Shown piece by piece: positions 48,669 through 60,597 of a stretch of 64,000 nt of DNA. This DNA comes from Rhizoctonia solani. Its lineage: Eukaryota; Basidiomycota; Agaricomycetes; Cantharellales; Ceratobasidiaceae. The DNA lies in NCBI RefSeq assembly GCF_016906535.1, contig NC_057374.1:1364001-1428000 (forward strand), in the 5' to 3' direction. Position 1 is the first letter of the stretch. Every line of letters begins with the position of its first letter. The translations under genes were made by a program, and so were the position numbers. A model generated the notes under the pieces. It saw only the letters and a list, made by a program, of their open reading frames with translations. It was not told where the DNA came from and did no database searches.

Positions 48669-50687
48669 ATGGCATCTACCATCCACCTCGAGGCGTTCAT
48701 CGCAGGTCTCTTCATCACTATTCTAATTAGCATTTATCTTCGCCCAAAACGTGACAAGTTACCCTGTCCTCCTAGTCCAAAGCGCGACTTTCTCATCGGT
48801 CACGCCCGTGTCCTTCCCCTAGAGCGCGAATGGGAAGTATTTGCGAACTGGAGCAAACAGTTGAACAGTTAGTCACCTTCCTTAATTCCCAGCTGCTTGT
48901 GCTCATAGGCATACAAGGTGATATCGTCCACGCTGAAGTCCTAGGTCAACATATTGTTGTTCTTAACTCGATGGAAGCCTCGGTAGATCTTCTAGACAAA
49001 CGGTCTACCAATTATTCAGATAGACCAGATCTGACCATGTTGAGTGACGAGGGCTTGTATGCGCATCCATGTGATCTTTATGCACTTGTTTGCTAACATA
49101 GACTGCCTTTCCAGGATGGGATGGGGTCAGAATACGGTCACTCGACGCTATGATGACGGATGGCGACGAGCTCGGCGCCTCATACACCAGCGTTTTTCTA
49201 AGACTGCTGCCGAGGAGTTATGGTGCACCCAAGAACAAGAAGCCCACGATTTTTTGAAGAAACTTCTTACTGATGATACTCGCTTCATGCGCACTTTTAG
49301 AGAGTATGTACCACACGTATAACCCTTTTTACGATAGGTCGCTGACTCTCTGGCTTATCCAGAGCCGCTGCTTCTTCGGTCATGCTTGCAACCTATGGAT
49401 ATAAACCACTCCCCAAAGACGATCCGTTCGTGACCCGCTCCGAGGTCATGGTTGAGGCCCTGGCGCGCGCTGGTTGCCTACTAATTACCTTGTTAACATC
49501 TTCCCCATTTTACGACACGTTCCGAGTTGGTTCCCGTTCGCTGGCTTCAAACGCGAGTGCGTGAAATGGCGGGCTCTTCGCGATCAAGTGGTCGACGAGC
49601 CTTTGAAGTGGGTCAAAGAACAAATGGTAGGAACACTGTTCTGCATTACTTGGTTGCATACTTACCACGTAGAACCAGAGCAAAGGAACTGCGATTCCAT
49701 CATTTTCTTCTTTACTTCTTCAACAGTATGGTGAAGATCCCATCCAATACAACACCATTAAATGGGCGGCTGGGACAATGTTCGCGGCTGGGGCGGATAC
49801 GGTAAGCCGTCTGTTCTCTGATAACATATCAAACCTGATAGATCGGATATGATAGACAATTTGCGCGATGGCCACTTTCTTCCTGGCAATGGAGCTTTAT
49901 CCCGAAGTACAACGTAAAGCCCAAGCTGAACTCGATTCAGTTATCGGTTCCGGCCGTCTCCCCAATATGCAAGACATGAAGGACTTGCCATACATTCGAT
50001 GCATTGTCAAGGAGGTACTCAGATGGATCCCCCCTGTCCCACTAGGTAAGTTTCGCTTCGATATCATAGATATGCGATCCGATACCAATCATAAACTGCA
50101 GGCATTCCCCATGCGTCAATGAGTGAAGATATCTACAGGGGCTATCGAATCCCCGCGGGGAGCATTGTGTAAGTCTGCATACATCAACATTTATTTGTCT
50201 GATCTGGAACATCATCTGATATTGGACAATAGGATGGGCAACACATGGGCAATCACGCGTAATCCAGCTGTCTATCCCGAACCTGAGAAGTTCAATCCGG
50301 ACCGGTTCCTTGATGGTACTGTACCAGATGCCCCTGTCTTTGGGTTCGGACGCAGGTAAGATTTTTAGTAACCTCCCTATCAACGCTGATAACTGACGGA
50401 AGTGTAGAATCTGTCCTGGACAATACTTTGCGGAGGCATCTCTACTTTTGGCTATCTCGCATGTTCTCCTCACTCTCGATGTCGACATGGCTCTTGGTGC
50501 TGACGGGAAGGAAATCGTACCTCCGGTTGAAACCACCGGCGACTCATTATTATGGTATGTATTCTGCCATAGCATTTGTAAATTCAATTCTGACCAACTC
50601 GACTTGAACAGTATTCCCAAGGAGTTTGGTATCAAACTGACCCCCCGATCCAAGGCGGCTCTCGATTTGATAAACGCTTCCACGTAG
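48669..50687 (+). CDS. Cytochrome P450 monooxygenase
   Basis: This is a membrane-anchored haem-thiolate monooxygenase of the class often annotated as O-methylsterigmatocystin oxidoreductase-like in basidiomycetes; the true substrate is unknown. The ATG at 48669 leads into a TM anchor (AFIAGLFITILISIYL) and Pro-rich hinge (LPCPPSPKRD). Later landmarks are the helix C WRRARRLIHQRFSKTA, the I-helix FAAGADT, ELYPEVQRKAQAELDSVIG, the K-helix KEVLRW (ExxR), PHASMSEDIYRGYRIPAGS, NPDRFLDG (PERF region) and the haem loop FGFGRRICPGQYFAE with the axial Cys. It ends SKAALDLINAST-stop (50685-50687). The frame changes near 49,470-49,487 between VEALARAG and YLVNIFPILRHVP with no usable intron, next to a TACTAATTAC duplication, so the gene is either broken or misassembled there. 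Confidence 0.85.
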
Positions 50688-51003
50688 ATATATTTTGCCG
50701 TTGATTTTGTAGTTTCGTTTAGTTTTATCCGGACGTTATGTTATTTCGATTTTTTAAACTGTCTATATGATTTTGCTTGTGTATATGTATCATGTAGCCA
50801 ATACTAAATCCTATTCCTACTTTGCATCTCTTGACGAAAGTATGTGTCTATTTCGCAGCCACAAATGAGCCACTACATATTTGCAATTAACGAACAGGGG
50901 CAGGGTAAGGGTTCCTTTAACCTAGTTTGGCGATGATATCATCTAACAATCCAAAGCCTGGATCAAACCTCAACTTGGACACCACCGAGCTGACTTTTTG
51001 ACA
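50688..51003. other. Intergenic (P450 / NCA2)
   Basis: These 316 bp separate two genes read in the same direction. Nothing besides the presumed terminator and promoter is visible. Confidence 0.4.
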
Positions 51004-52996
51004 ATGCCGCCTGCATCAGATTCGCAATATGCAAAGAATCTAACACTTGCTGCGACTGAACTAAGAGATCTTCCTCCGGCGAACAAATTGCTTGGGATCG
51101 TCTCTGGTTTGTGTGAGTTGACAGGCAACCGAACTCCATCTACTCAAGCATTTGGAGATTCAGATGAAGACGCCCTGGAGTACTCGGTTGCTTTGTTGGT
51201 TACTCTACAGGTGTATCAGAGGTCATTTCACGAACTTAGAGATCTAGCGTTAGAGTCAGAAGACGAAGCAGAATGGTGGGCCGAGGTTCAGAGACGTGGG
51301 GTAGCATACTTCTTACTTCAGAGTCAGTCTTATCGTCTGCAACCTATAAATGCGATGTGATTGATTCTTTACTGCAGCTCTTCCTGATCGGCTAATTCGT
51401 CTGGCTCGACAAATATACTATAATCCCTCTCCACTCCCGTTTGCTTCCCTTGCCAGTGACCTAGGTGCAATCACAGGGATACTTCCAGCCGCACCCAAAC
51501 CTTCACCGATGTTCACCGCCCTCTTTCCTCATTTGAACAAACGGACAAGCGCTACGTGGTATCTCCAAAGCTTCGTACAGCTTGCTCAAAGCGAATGTTC
51601 TGACAGGCGGGTAGCCCTTGAGGCTATGCGAGATTCGTATGCCAAACAGTTCGCGGACTTACATAGTATGGGTCCACATCTTATAGGTACTTCGATCAAC
51701 AGCTTGTCTACTGCTAGTACCCACATATGCGACAAAGAACCTCTTCGTGATACCCTCAATAAAATAGGCGGGGTCCTTGGGTCGGATGCGGCTGCTCTTC
51801 ATACGGCTGCTGGACCCTCAGATGTGTTCGACATGGCTAAGAAGCTGTTGGGAAACACGCTTCCTAATCTAAAAAAGGAACATGTAAAATGCTTTGCGGA
51901 TTTGAGAAGACCATCGCGATTTGTGCTTGCTTGGCCTAAACTAGTGTTGGGGCCTCCTATTCTGTTACTTCTTGGGCGCTCGTTGTATAAATCTCGGATT
52001 AGCCTACGGGAAACGGTTAGCCATGGTATCCAAACCGTGAAATCGTTCTGGAAAAGCTACGTGGTGAAGCCCATCGTTGACATTCTCAATACGGTCAGGA
52101 CAGGAGGCGACCAAGGCATACGTATTATCAGCAAGGGAGCTTGAAAAACGATTTGATGTAAGTCCCTAGGCTCGAATAAATTTCCGCCCTACGCATTCAT
52201 GTAGTCATTGGAACGTATGGTTATCAGTTCAGCGAGAAGAGCTCTTATACACTCTAGAACAACTCGCCCAATTGCCTAAGCAGGTTAAAGAAGGAAACCT
52301 CGCAGACATCATGCGGTTGTACGAAGCAGACATGAAACCCCTATCAGATCGGCCCTGTTCGGAACACTCATCCGTACCCTCCTCATTCAGGTCCAAAAGA
52401 GCAAGGTATACCTTAACTTCTAACCGCACGACTCATACCAACAGTGATACAGGTTGACGTCGATTTCACCTTGAACGGAATCGATAAACTTCTCCGTTCT
52501 CAAGAACTCACGTTTGGGTTTGTAGGTGTCGCACCAGCGCTGGCGATCGTCTACGTTTTTGTCAATTGGGTAAGAGATTCCCTCGCAGGTACGCGCGGTC
52601 GGGGACGTTCGGAGGCGTCTCAACGCGCTCGTGCTTTTGATTCTATTCGACGCGTCGAGAGACTTTGCTCGAACCTCAAGAACACCAGTCGAACAGATCG
52701 GTTCACGCTCCTCCATCGCCTGCTTCTTCCGAACATGTGTCATCGTCCACACCCCAAACCGATCTGGCTCCCTTAACTTTAGGCTTGCTTTTGCTCGCTC
52801 TTACTCGCTTGAGATCGTTTGCGTTGACTTATCTTCCCACCGGGTCGAGGCTCCAAGACGGGTTTCTGTCTGATGTTGCGGACCTTGAGGATCCACGCTT
52901 GGGTAGAGCTGAAAAGCTGCGCGTTGTGGAAAGATGTGGAGGTCATGGGGAGATGCGAAAATCTTGGGATGGAGTAGGGCGGGTATTGAGCTTTGA
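51004..52996 (+). CDS. NCA2-type mitochondrial protein (several apparent frameshifts)
   Basis: This is a mitochondrial membrane protein of the NCA2 family, linked in yeast to expression of ATP synthase subunits 6 and 8. The ATG at 51004 gives MPPASDSQYAKNLTLAATEL. Family landmarks are RLIRLARQIYYNPSPLPFAS, KRTSATWYLQSFVQLAQ, RPSRFVLAWPKLVLGPPILL, VKSFWKSYVVKPIVDILNTV, SLERMVIS, KEGNLADIMRLYEADMK, VDVDFTLNGIDKLLRSQELT, FGFVGVAPALAIVYVFVNWV and the C-terminal LGLLLLALTRLRSFALTYLP with LGRAEKLRVVER. The end is a TGA at 52994-52996 if the last shift is accepted. Frame breaks, each repaired by one base or a small indel, lie near 52,141, 52,232, 52,350, 52,659 and 52,933. Conservation on both sides of each break argues for sequence error rather than decay, but a pseudogene is not excluded. 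Confidence 0.82.
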
Positions 52997-53229
52997 TAGG
53001 TGTACTTGTACGAGTATGAATCGAAAAAAATCACGAAACATTGTATTGCACAGGTGTTACTTGAGCGATACAGGCATACGTACGTACATAAGATACACCA
53101 AACGTACAATAACAAAATGCTAGAGCCCCAAGAAAGATTTGACGAAGGTTAAGTAAAAGGCGCCAGCCCATAAGTTGATTTAGTTAGTTACGACGGTAAG
53201 AGGCACCATAGTTCTGAGTCGCGTGGCGG

Positions 53230-54806
53230 TCAAGCAAAGACTTGAGGTTCCGAGAAGACGGGTGAACGCTTGGCGTCGAGGACCGCGACTTTGAGCTTGT
53301 TGGGTTCTCCGTTGTTGTCTCCGGTTACCGAGGCACGGACCGTGGCAGCGCGAGGAGCACGATGAAGGAGCGCGAGTTCTGCACAAAACACATTTAGATA
53401 AAACCTCCAAAAGGAAATTGCGATACTTACCACCGAAGAAGTCTCCAGGACCGTACTTCATAACCACATCATCCCTTAATTCACCGTCTTCTCCCTTGAC
53501 GCGCTTGAATGCAGTTGCCTCACCACTCTCATAATGAAGAATTCATTGCCTGTATCACCTTCCTCCACACCGAGTCGCCCTCATTGTAAGTCCTAGGCTC
53601 GAGCACATCAGCGATCCTACTGCGTTCGCTCGCATCGAGGGTCTCTAGCAAAGGAACGGTGGCCAAGAAGCGCTCGTACATCTTCCGTTTTCGGTTCGCC
53701 ACGCTTAGAATAATCGAACGGAAACTCATTCGGTCAAGTGCCCAGAGAGTGCTGGGTTCGATAGCAACAATGGTAGCCGCACGAGGAGCGTTATACATCA
53801 GTGCGAGTTCACCAAACGTGCCGCCAGTCGTATAAGTCAAAACCTTGCGTCCATAAGTGGGGTGAACCTCGTCTCCGACACCACCCTCGTTATCTCCGGC
53901 ACGCTTGACAAAGCAGTCCAATGAACCGGATTCAACGACATAAAGTAATCACCATCCGCGCCTTGCTCAATCACACGTTCACCGGCGGAAACATGACGTT
54001 CCTGCATGGCACCTAGGACGGCCTTCTCTTGTTCAGTATCCAGGTTACGGAATAGGAAAGCATTGGCGATAGATGCCTTGATGCGTTGGAGCTGTTCAGT
54101 CGACTTGGGGTAGCTAGGCATAGGGGGAAGACTTCCGCTTGCACTAGGGTGATCGATTCAGCGCTCACGCTAACTCGACGGCCGAGTGCACTGGGAGGAG
54201 GAGCGAGGAATGCGGGAGAACCAGTTGGAGCGGGGGCAGCAGGAGAGCTAGGCGTCGGGGGCTCTTCTTCCTCATGGATAGTGTTGTGACGCGATGGAGT
54301 GACTGCACGTTGACCAGGGCGGGGGCGAGGAGATGCGCTAGGTGCAAAGGGGTCTGCGAGACGAGCACCAGGAACCAGCGAGAATGCACTTCCGCTCGAG
54401 AGAGCAAATGGATTGGGCTGTGGCGCGTGCTGGTGAATCGAAGGCTGAGGAGTAGTCTGTGTATGGGGCTGGGGAGGCTGAGGATGGCTTGTGGGTGAGG
54501 TTGGGAATGAGAGGGCATGGGGGAAGATCGGACCGACGAAGAGATGCTCATGCTCCCATTAGGGACACTTCCGCGAGCGGGAACCGCGCGATCGACAAAG
54601 AGCTCGTCGGTGAGTCCCGCAGCAGCCGAAGGACGCCCAAATGCCTGAGCTTGAAACGCATCCCGAATACGAGTACGTTGTTCCTGCAAACGCGAGTTGA
54701 ACCAATTGGCGCAGTATTGCAGGACATCACGTGGCTGTGCCCTCTGCACATCTCGCGTCAGATCTGCCACTAACTCGGCATATGTAGACGAGTAAGGGGC
54801 CGCCAT
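53230..54806 (-). CDS. cAMP-dependent protein kinase regulatory subunit (several apparent frameshifts)
   Basis: This subunit holds PKA inactive until cAMP binds. From ATG 54804-54806 come the N-terminal dimerisation/docking helices (YAELVADLTRDVQRAQPRD, VLQYCANWFNSRLQEQRTRI), a long Pro/Ser linker, the inhibitor site GRRVSVSAESI, and SYPKSTEQLQRIKASIANAF. cAMP site A follows with AGERVIEQGADGDYF, GGTFGELALMYNAPRAATIV and its phosphate-binding Glu/Arg; then EPSTLWALDRMSFRSII; then site B with FGELALLHRAPRAATV. It ends SPVFSEPQVFA-stop (53230-53232). The frame breaks near 54,515, 54,148, 53,944, 53,567 and 53,533, each repaired by a single base, mostly in short homopolymers. The linker is longer than in animal proteins, as usual in fungi. 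It is divergent from NPR2. Confidence 0.9.
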
Positions 54807-55533
54807 GCGTGCTGCAGTTGGGGGAAGCGAATGAAGAATATGCGGAGGAGAGTTGTACTGTATGCTGAACGATGCATAGTCCATCATGAGTAACGGTCGA
54901 TTGTAAGAGGGAGTACTCACCGTCAGCGGAGGTTTTATAGAGCAATGGTTCTGGCCTAGTTGTTAGTGGCTTCTAGCTTATTGTGTCTTGGGCGGTCTTA
55001 CCCTTGTCTCTGGCTCTGGTACTCCAATCAACGCTTTCTGGGAGGATTTAGACTAGTGGCTGTCAATCGAAAACAGAGAAAAGCTTGGGCGAAAAAACTG
55101 CTCGAGGTGAGAGAACCCTAAACAATCAGTGGTGTTGTCGCGTTCAAGGGAGAAAGGAACGATGACAACCGCCTCGGTCACGTGGGCGTCGTCGATCAGG
55201 GCCCAATGAGCGCTTAAGGTGACCAGCTTGCCTTCCTTGACTAGATGACTACTTTGGGTACTTGCACTCTGCCTTCTTCAGGCGCCGCCTCTGATAAAAT
55301 TACACAATATCTCCTCTTTGTTTAGCACTAATATTTGGGTGCTTTCGTTTGGACATTCTCTAGCTTGCTACCTCTTTTGGCTGTACTTATTGTCCATACA
55401 AGGACTATCCTTTGACAAGAAACCCTGCCTTTGTCTAGTTAGCTTTCGTGGACCTGGATAGCTCTCCGCTCCTGCTAGTTCGAAGTACACGTCATAAAAC
55501 TATGTGCTCTTGTCTCGATACTGACGCCCCTAG
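54807..55533. promoter_or_regulatory. Divergent promoter region, PKA-R / NPR2
   Basis: Start codons face outward over 727 bp. An alternative upstream ATG for the kinase subunit (about 54,893 on the minus strand) would add a short Tyr/Pro-rich extension, but the docking domain argues for the downstream start. No specific sites are named. Confidence 0.4.
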
Positions 55534-57636
55534 ATGAATCACCCAGAGCCGCCCAATATGAATGAATCATTTCTCCCTCGTATTCAATCAATATTTTACG
55601 CTGTGTTTGATCCTGTCAAAGGTCCTCAAATTGTTTGTCAAGTTCCGAAGACGGGATCACGATCCACCAACCACACCCCGCATCAGGCGTGCTCAGCCCA
55701 ACTCTAAACCCAGTAACAAGTCGAAGTCCATCTGGTAGTCCGTTCAAGTCCCCACCTCACTTGCCTCTCACCTTGCCTGTCGAGACGTCCACGCCAAACT
55801 ATATTCCTCCTGCTCAATCACAACCCCAAGCCCTACCACCTACTGCTTCCCGATCCAGTTCCCAATCCCGAATCGTACACAATAATAGCCTCCTCGATTT
55901 CGACTCGATATCCGAGTACGTAATCCCTAAGGACGAACTCTGTGGTCGGTTACTCCAGTGCAATACTCCGCGACACCGTATACTTGGATTTCCCGTTGCG
56001 TTGAAGAATGATGTTACAGGCGCTTGTGGTTTCGATATAACCTATGCTTTGTTTTTGATCGAGAAGCCGATTTAAGCTGTTATGAACCCATTGTGAGGAA
56101 ATGTGGTCGAGTGCTTATGGCGTGTGAAGTGAGTCTGTTTCTTTCTTCACGCCACACGAAATTGACTGATCCAGACGAAAGAGAGAAACCAACTTTCTCT
56201 CAAAGAGCGCGACCTCGCATCAAATCCATAGCATAATCGAACAGCTTTATGGTGACTTGAACTCGTACTCCGAACATCCATCCAAATCGACGAATGCAAT
56301 TTTTTTGAATTGCGCGTGTTTCCATTTTATCCGAATCCGGCCCCGGTGCAAGATTGGGACGTTCCCGTTGCTTTAATCAATATTGAAAAACGAATGGACG
56401 AGAACTGGGATTTGACGATCGCGAGGGTGGTCCGGTTTGTGGATGGAGCGAATCATGTCAAACGGATATGCGAACTTGCAGACGTGGATTTGGAACTCGG
56501 AAGGTTGGCTGTGCAGCATCTCTTGTGAGTCTTTCTGAAATTTATTTGAGTAACCAGCTTAAAATTGGAAAAGGTTCTACCAGTGTGTTATTATGGTCGA
56601 TATATTCCAGTACTCGAATATTTACGCGCTCAAGCCATCTATTGAATGGCTCGCCAACGATCCGGGCGTACAAGAAGAATGCCCAGGATATGTGACCCTC
56701 CCAGGTATATCCAAAATCACCTGCCTTTCACCACGAACCAAACTTAGAGCTTATTAGGACATACTCCCCCTTCCTGGCCCGAACTCTTACGGCTCTATTC
56801 TCGCCTCTCCCATTCCCAAACAGTTCACAGCTGGCTCGAATCCGCCTCTTCTGTAACCACCTCCCGCTCAAACCCCACAACTCCCAAATCTCCTATGGGT
56901 ATTTCGCCAGACATCGTTTCTTCAATTGATCCACGGCGGTTCATCTCATTCGGGGTAATCAAAGGATTCGTCCGTCGCGTCCGACGGTGGCCAGTCCTGC
57001 TATCGCGGCGCGGTAAACGGGGCCGGGACGGATACTAAGCGGGACCAAGTGGAAGGTATCCGCTCCGCATTTCAAGAACGGAGCTCTCATAACTCCCACG
57101 GAGACGAGGGTGCAAGCGTTGGGACAATTCGAGCAGGATCAGGGGGCAGTGGTGGGATGCTAAGCGCCAGCATGGGTACCCTCAGTGCTTCTCTCAGTCC
57201 ACCCACTACCCGACCATCGGCTAGTGCACTATTGAGAAGCGTAGCAGCTGCATCCGGAGTAACTGAATCAACTACAACCACTAATTCTGGTGCGACAACT
57301 GCATTGAGTACGAGCCCTCTTGCTCCTCGCGCACCCCGAACCACACCGACACAACAGAGCCAGATAGCTCGCGCAAGACCGGACCGGTCAGATAGTATAA
57401 GCACAGTCGTGTACCACCCTCCTCCTCCGTCTCCAAACCACGAAGTCATTCCGCCTGAATTGGAAGCACTCTTGGACGGGACGCACCATGCCGACGAGTT
57501 GTGCGTAAAGTTTGGGGTGAGCTGGCAGATCCTCGAACGGTGGTTGAGTTTGCTTGGTGGTGGGAATGGGACACCGGAGGATATGGGTCGAAGGGTCATG
57601 ATTATTATCGATAGGATGGTAGTTATATGCGCTTAG
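55534..57636 (+). CDS. NPR2: Nitrogen permease regulator 2 (NPRL2, SEACIT/GATOR1) with apparent frameshifts
   Basis: This is a subunit of the GAP complex that switches off TORC1 at the vacuole on amino-acid limitation. The ATG at 55534 gives MNHPEPPNMNESFLPRIQ, then QSIFYAVFDPVKGPQIVCQV, the longin-type start of the family. Next come FDSISEYVIPKDELCGRLLQ, RHRILGFPVAL, YNLCFVFDREADLSCYEPIV, IHSIIEQLYGDLNSYSE, ECNFFELRVFPFYPNPAPVQ, DWDVPVALINIEKRMDENWD, MVDIFQYSNIYALKPSIEWL and FGVIKGFVRRVRRWPVLLS. After a Ser/Thr-rich insert comes the C-terminal winged-helix-like LDGTHHADELCVKFGVSWQI, ending RMVVICA-stop (57634-57636). Frame breaks near 55,647, 56,026, 56,280 and 57,020 are needed to join these. 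The family call is secure from both ends. Confidence 0.87.
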
Positions 57637-58753
57637 TTACTTGAACCGCTGCGTCTCGGTCAAGTTGGAGCGCTTGAAGTTGCTGTTCATAAAAATTAAT
57701 AGGGACTGATGAAATCCTATTTGTCCGTGAGGTTCTAGTGGATGATTGTATTATCAGCGGCCGTTTTTTTATTAGAATGTGGTATGCCAAGGACGGTTTG
57801 TCAATATGCGTCCCTTGTTGAGTTTCCGGTAACCTCACATTATGTGTGTCTCATTTATGCATACAGGTGACCGCCGATATCTATACAAAACGACCATGAA
57901 TTGTACATCTATGGATTCACTGAGTTTTTGGGGGCTTTCAGACTTTTATTTGGCTCATATAACCGTATGATATCTTGGCCTGTTCATCAACTCCAGCGGC
58001 TCGTAAATACATCCCATCGAATCTGTGATGGCTCGACCAGCCGATATCACGAAGTCTAAACCAACACATAATTATTTGTTATTTTTAGAAATGTGCGTAT
58101 TGAATTGTTCCTACCTGCGTGCCTTGTGATAAGGGTACGATGTATATATGCATATGTGGACAAGAATGAGAGAGGTGCACAGGATCTTAGTCGATTCTTG
58201 CCCTCTTGACTCTAAGGGCCTTTCCGGGTCGAAAATCACCCATGCCGTTTAGTTTGGTTCTTCCTTCTGAGTGTTTTAGAAATTCTTTTCGGTACAAAAC
58301 CTTCGATTGACATGACGAATTCGACGTTTGGCATCTCCTTTTGAAAAGACATGGATTTGTGACCTTATTTGAAACAGGTTCCAGAGTAAGCACGTTGGCT
58401 CTATGCAGGTCTCGCATCTCGCGATTGCATTTTTCTCGCTATCTATAATGATGGTGTATGCTGCACAGCGTATTGACGGTTGGTCGAAATGCGATATTTT
58501 GCGAGCAGCCCTGCGATTGAATCAAATCATGTGGTTGGATTGATACAGGGCTGGGGTTCCAAAGCTTACATAACACAGGCCGAGAACGCCTGGGGTTTCA
58601 GCCAAGCGTCAAAGAAGACTAAAATAACTTCGTAGACTAAGGCTATATAATGCTAACAACCACTCGGTTGTTTCTCCATCCGCATCCACTGTCTGGTCTC
58701 GGGTTTTGCATTCCCCTCGTCTTCGTTCGCTTACATCCACAGTCATTAATACT
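57637..58753. other. Intergenic (NPR2 / secreted glycoprotein)
   Basis: This 1.1 kb has no supported gene. A minus-strand frame at 58187-58417 is Lys/Arg-rich and matches no family. The right half should contain the promoter of the secreted glycoprotein gene; a TATATAA-like element lies at about 58,643-58,650. Confidence 0.4.
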
Positions 58754-60153
58754 ATGCCTGCCGCTGCTGTTGTTCTTGCTCTTGCCGGTCTCGCTGCCGC
58801 GCAGTACCCTGCCTATACTGGCCAGTTGCTCGTGTCTCCTGGAAGCAACGCCGGAAAGTGTCTTGACGCCGAAAACCGCGACGGTGCCCCGGTCAAGATC
58901 GCCGACTGCAACGGTAGCGCTAACCAGAAGTGGTCGTTCGGTAGCAAGTCTCATGTTGTCAAGATCCACGGCAACAAGTGCTTGGACGTCAAGGACGGTG
59001 TCAACGCCGACGGCACGAAACTTCAAATCTGGACTTGCAACGAAAGCAGCCAGAACCAAAAGTTCTGGTACAGTTTCTGGGATTACACTTTGTCTTGGGA
59101 GGGCAAAGGTCAGTTTCGCCTTTTTTTTATGCTTATAATTATAAGCATTTGCTAATATGGACGTTTACACACAGGTAAATGTGTCGACCTTCCCTCCGGC
59201 AACTGAGCAACGGTAACGTTGCTCAGGTTTGGGGATGCAGCAAGGAGAACCCAACCAGATCTGGACCACGGGATACCTGCCAGTGACCACCTAATACTTC
59301 CGAGGTCGGCCAATATGGTACCAACCAGTGCGGTACTCAATCTTCCCAATCTTCCAACTGCCAGACCGCCTGGATCAACGACGTGATGATTTCTGTCTTT
59401 GGGCTCCACCTAATGGTGGTGAAATTGGAACACTGAGCGGGAGGTGTCGCTTATTGCACAAAGAGCGGCCGTGGAACTCGTACCTTCCCCGACGGTACCC
59501 TCAAGGGCGTCATTTGTGAAGACGAAGATTATGTTCAGTCACAGGTACGGGTGACTTCACCAAGATTGGTATCATCCCGGTGATGGTGGAGAGCTTGATC
59601 CCCACGGTGCCGATGGCAATGGCAACCCTAGTACGTTTGCTTGTTTGCTTACTATCGACGTGTCTAACAGATCTTATAGTTGGCGGCCTTGTTATGGTAA
59701 TACTTTGGACATAACTTCAGTATCACGAGTGGACAAGCTTTGTATGGACTTCTCCTTAGGTTTTGTTGGCACATCTGACGTTGCTATAGATGTCCGCCAC
59801 TGAGTTTGCTTCCGCGCATGCACCGGCCCTCACGCAGCTCAGAATTGCCAGCACATCTATGGTGCGTGTCGTTATACCATTCTGGTCTTTTTTTTTCTTA
59901 CCGTCATGTTTAGATGTCATGGGCTGCCGCTGGAACATGCCTGCCAACTATGATGCCGGAACCTTCGAATCTTGCGATGCCGACAACGCTAAGCCTATGG
60001 GTATTTATGGAACTTCTACTTGGTACCAGGGCGTCAAACCCACCCTGCTGCCCACCCTATCCCCAGCTCCTCCAACTGCCGTACCCTTCCTACAGTCGCT
60101 CCGGGCCTGTCAAGCGCTCTCACAAGCGTCGTGCGTTTAGCCATGACAACTAA
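58754..60153 (+). CDS. Secreted ricin-B-like / 'macrofage activating glycoprotein' family protein (with apparent frameshifts)
   Basis: This is an extracellular protein of a family common in basidiomycetes. The ATG at 58754 opens a signal peptide, MPAAAVVLALAGLAAAQ. A beta-trefoil lectin domain follows: NAGKCLDAENRDGAPVKIAD, NGSANQKWSFG, GNKCLDVKDGVNADGTKLQI and WTCNESSQNQKFWY. The larger C-terminal domain has the family's Cys-rich text: TNQCGTQSSQSSNCQTAWI, DDFCLWAPPNGGEIGTLS, VAYC, SGRGTRTFPDGTLKG, CFRACTGPHA, DVMGCRWNMPANYDAGTFES and PMGIYGTSTWYQGVKPT. It ends KRSHKRRAFSHDN-stop (60151-60153), and a KR site near the end may be processed. Frame breaks occur near 59,206, 59,250, 59,387 and elsewhere, usually one missing base in a doublet. 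Function is unknown; possible roles are cell-wall or host-surface binding. Confidence 0.8.
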
Positions 60154-60597
60154 GATCAAGCGACGAACATAGGTTATGATAGCCTACCGTAGACTAGATA
60201 CTGCATGTTGTTTCTATGATAATATAATCTAATAATTTAATTCTCCTTGCCATATGAGATCTTTTTTATGTCTTTTTCATCTTTGATCATTAAGCTGCGG
60301 TTCGTCAACTTTATCACACCCTTCGAAGTGCTACCAGTGATGGTCATGGGCTGATCTTATAACAAAATTTACAGTGTCTAGCACATCTGTTCTACCATGC
60401 ACAATAGGTGAAAGCTACCGTGAGTCCCCTTTGGAGTGACATACGAAAACCAACGTGACTTTCCCCATGATTTGATCGACACCCGTAATTCAGACATCGA
60501 TCAACCTTGCCTTGAATATCAGATATTTGTGGAAGTTTGTGCCCCATACAGGGGCATTCAGGGGCTAATTATTGAGTGGCTTTATGCTACCACCATA
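60154..60597. other. Intergenic (glycoprotein / ThrE transporter)
   Basis: Nothing is recognised in these 444 bp apart from the presumed 3' UTR of the upstream gene and promoter of the downstream one. Confidence 0.4.
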
